Below, in pieces: positions 14,078 to 16,568 of a stretch of DNA of 16,568 nt. This DNA is from Myxococcota bacterium (GTDB lineage: Bacteria > Myxococcota_C > UBA6777). A program made the position numbers and the translations under genes. Position 1 is the first letter of the stretch, and the number at the start of each line of letters is the position of its first letter. The notes under the pieces are model-generated. The model saw only the letters and a program-made list of their open reading frames with translations, was not told where the DNA came from and did no database searches. The stretch spans positions 1-16,568 of the forward strand of contig CAUJFU010000086.1 of assembly GCA_963169055.1 (NCBI GenBank), read 5' to 3'.

Positions 14078-16568
14078 ATGCGAAAGTTCAGTTTTCTTCT
14101 TCTCTTGTTTTCTCTGCTTTTGTTTCATCCGCTGTGGAACTGCACCCCCACCGTCAACAACGAAGAAACCGCCGCCGACGCCTCCCCTTCTGAGCAAGGC
14201 CCCCAATGCGTCGCTGCACGCGAATGTACGGGCCTTCAAGATTGCGTCGAGGGAAAGTGCGTTCCCACCACCCCCTGCAAGGCCCCTGCGGAGTGCCAAG
14301 AACACCAAACTTGCTACAAAGGCCGCTGCATCAAACGATGCGAGATCGACACCGATTGCCCGACACTCCACGTCTGCGTCAATGCCCAGTGCCACAAGCC
14401 CGTCTGGAAAACAGCAGATCCCCCAAACAAGGGCAAGACCACTCCCACGCCACTCCAAGCGGGCCTTGGTATCGCGCCCCTTGATGTCCCGCTCGGGATC
14501 TCGATGGCCGGATATGGCCTACGTGTCGGCCCCACCAGCCCCTATGCCGAAGGATTGGGCGCAACCACGGGACAATACGACCGCTTCTTCGTCAAAGCCA
14601 TCGCCCTTGATGATGGTGTCCAACGCATCATCCTTGTTCGCAGCCCGATGTGTTGGGTGTCGGACTTTTTAAAAACACAGATCACCCAATATATCATCGA
14701 AAAAATCGGCCTCGATTTCTCTAAAAACCTGATGATCACGGCCACCCACACCCACTCCGGCCCTGCGCGGTTTTGGAATCTACTTCCTGAAAAAAAGCTC
14801 GGATTCCTCGGATACGACGAGTTCTTGCCCGAAGGTTTCCGTCGGATCGTCGCTTCTTTTGGCGAAGCGATTATCGCGGCCCACAACGACCTCAAACCCG
14901 CTCGTTTTGGGTATGCCGTCAATCCTGACTTCGACAAGGAAGGAGAGATCTTTTCCGATCGGCGCGGAGCTTCCCCCAACGAAAAACATCCGATCCTTAC
15001 CGTCGTGCGGGTGGATCGCGCCGATGGAACCCCTCTGGCCGTCCTCTTTAGTTTCCCAATGCACGGCATCATCCACGAGTTCAATCACTTTTCGCTTACC
15101 CAAGATGCCGCTGGTGGCGCAGAGATGGGTGTGCAAGATTACTTTGAACAGCGCACACAAAAACGCATCGAAGCCTTTTTCTTGCAAGGCCCTGCGGGCG
15201 ATGTCTCCCCACGCGGCGATAAAAAACGACACAAAGATATCCGCCGAATGCAGATGATCGGCGCGCTCACCGCCCCGCCCGTCTGGACGCTCTACGAACA
15301 GATCAAACCACAAACCGACACACGCCTTGATATCGTTCATAAGCGAATCGGTGTTTCTCGCAAACTGATCGGCTACAAAGACGATGAGTTTTACGAAGAA
15401 AAAGATGGGAAAAAAATCCCTTATCGGTTTGGCGGACTCAAGTGCGTAGACAAAGCCTTCAGCTACACCGAAGAACCCGACAAACAACACCAAGACGGAA
15501 AGCTCGGTTGTGTCCTGAACGTCGAGATGATCAACGACGGCGCACCGATCCCCCAATTCGCCAAAACGCACCTCACTGCCGCTCGTATCGGCGATCTGGT
15601 CTTGGCGACCTTCCCGGGAGAGGCCACTTCTTTTCTCGGACGGCGGCTGCGCAAGGAACTCGATACACAAGCAGGCGGCAAGCTCAAGGATCTTCTCGTC
15701 CTTGGCTACTCCCAAGATCACCACTTCTACCTGCTCGAAGAAAAAGATTGGTGGCGCGGTGGTTACGAGGCTTCGATGAATATCTGGGGGCCGCGCCTTG
15801 GTGAATATCTGCTCAAGCACCTCACCGAACTCACGCTACAGCTTTGGATGAACCCAAAGCCCGACAACAACACAGGCATCCTGCCCCAAGACTTTTACAA
15901 ACTCGATCTGTCTCCCACCGTCCCACGCGAAAAAACGCCCAAAGCCGGCCAGATCGCCACCCAACCCCCCAAAACCTATATGCGACTCGATCACCCGATC
16001 CGCTTTGTTCTAAACGGCGGATTCATCGGCGTAGACAACCCACGCGCCATCCTCCAACGCAAAGACGGCGAGACCTTCACCGACGTCAAACTCACTGCTG
16101 ACCGCCCCTACGACGATAGCACCCACCGCATCATCATGACCTTTGCTAAACAAGAACAAGATTGGCACTACACTTTTTCTTTTGAAGAGCTACAAGATTT
16201 CCCCACAGGGACTTATCGTTTTCGGATCGAAGGCAAGCAATGGGATGGCGAAAAGATCGCCCCCTATACCGCACAAACCGACACCTTTGACATCGTTGTC
16301 TCCAACCAGATCCGCTTGTTTGAAGCGCAGCGCAAAGACAAAACATTCGAGATCTTCGTCGGCTATCCCCCAAGCTCCAACGACGATGGAAAAACCCCCT
16401 TTGAAAAGCTCGCACCGATCGGGCATCGCCTACGCTCACCGTTGACCCATTGGGCCGCTCCCAAGCCGATCACCCAACACGACCAAGCCACCGCCCAGAT
16501 CACCGTCACCCAAGCCGGCAAACAAGCGCTCTCGCTCTCCACAAAGCCCACCCCACCCCAAGAACGCA
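14078..16568 (+). CDS. Neutral/alkaline ceramidase-like lipoprotein with Cys-rich N-terminus (3' end cut by window)
   Basis: At least 830 residues are visible, open to the window edge. A signal segment (4-18) is followed by WNC with Cys22, a lipoprotein-like but non-standard box. Residues 44-107 form a cysteine-dense block of short C....C..G.C repeats (VEGKC, YKGRC, DTDCP...CVNAQC), a type common on delta-proteobacterial lipoproteins. The main domain matches neutral ceramidases (zinc amidases that cleave ceramide to sphingosine and fatty acid). It has ATHTHSGP (His224, His226), FPMHG (His329), GDVSPR (Ser377, in the family's active-site serine motif), FPGEATSFLGRRLR (Glu515) and RGGYEASMNIWGP. 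A beta-rich C-terminal region follows. All expected zinc and catalytic positions appear filled, so activity is plausible, but the substrate may be another lipid amide. AGGA lies seven bases before the ATG. Likely anchored at the outer membrane or cell surface. Confidence 0.85.
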   Translation, partial: MRKFSFLLLLFSLLLFHPLWNCTPTVNNEETAADASPSEQGPQCVAARECTGLQDCVEGKCVPTTPCKAPAECQEHQTCYKGRCIKRCEIDTDCPTLHVCVNAQCHKPVWKTADPPNKGKTTPTPLQAGLGIAPLDVPLGISMAGYGLRVGPTSPYAEGLGATTGQYDRFFVKAIALDDGVQRIILVRSPMCWVSDFLKTQITQYIIEKIGLDFSKNLMITATHTHSGPARFWNLLPEKKLGFLGYDEFLPEGFRRIVASFGEAIIAAHNDLKPARFGYAVNPDFDKEGEIFSDRRGASPNEKHPILTVVRVDRADGTPLAVLFSFPMHGIIHEFNHFSLTQDAAGGAEMGVQDYFEQRTQKRIEAFFLQGPAGDVSPRGDKKRHKDIRRMQMIGALTAPPVWTLYEQIKPQTDTRLDIVHKRIGVSRKLIGYKDDEFYEEKDGKKIPYRFGGLKCVDKAFSYTEEPDKQHQDGKLGCVLNVEMINDGAPIPQFAKTHLTAARIGDLVLATFPGEATSFLGRRLRKELDTQAGGKLKDLLVLGYSQDHHFYLLEEKDWWRGGYEASMNIWGPRLGEYLLKHLTELTLQLWMNPKPDNNTGILPQDFYKLDLSPTVPREKTPKAGQIATQPPKTYMRLDHPIRFVLNGGFIGVDNPRAILQRKDGETFTDVKLTADRPYDDSTHRIIMTFAKQEQDWHYTFSFEELQDFPTGTYRFRIEGKQWDGEKIAPYTAQTDTFDIVVSNQIRLFEAQRKDKTFEIFVGYPPSSNDDGKTPFEKLAPIGHRLRSPLTHWAAPKPITQHDQATAQITVTQAGKQALSLSTKPTPPQER

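Overview
The window looks like a chromosomal segment from a delta-type proteobacterium in the broad sense (Myxococcota, Bradymonadota or relatives). This rests on two protein types typical of those groups: a cysteine-rich lipoprotein ending in an endosialidase-chaperone (peptidase S74) module, and a ceramidase-like lipoprotein that begins with an array of small disulfide-type repeats. GC content is moderate and plus-strand genes prefer C-ending codons. I see no rRNA, tRNA, insertion sequence, integrase, phage module or CRISPR array.

Layout. Positions 1-2113 hold small envelope genes in alternating orientation. They are a secreted golvesin-like domain protein (minus, with its own terminator), an isoprenylcysteine-methyltransferase-family membrane protein (plus), and the S74-type lipoprotein (minus). 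Positions 2313-5383 are a tight two-gene operon: a four-helix membrane protein whose soluble C-terminus faintly resembles GrpE, then an Hsp70-type ATPase whose substrate-binding domain is replaced by helices and a hydrophobic hairpin. A hairpin terminator or structured leader follows. Positions 5493-8693 carry two divergent paralogues of unknown function, separated by a structured intergenic repeat. Positions 8844-12989 encode a full-length single-chain PurL (FGAM synthase) with an in-frame 30-bp minisatellite. A TetR-type regulator follows, then a 367-bp gap with a second copy of the intergenic repeat expanded by 34-bp tandem units. From 14078 to the right edge runs a ceramidase-like lipoprotein that is cut by the window end.

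How the genes fit together. The chaperone-like pair is the only clear functional unit: stop and start are 11 bases apart, the downstream ribosome site overlaps the upstream stop, and both proteins are predicted to sit in the inner membrane with cytoplasmic soluble domains. It is the best candidate for an undescribed system, namely a membrane-tethered Hsp70 with a dedicated membrane-tethered exchange-factor-like partner. PurL is housekeeping. The remaining genes appear to be separate transcription units for surface or unknown roles. All family assignments come from reading motifs by eye; no database search was run.
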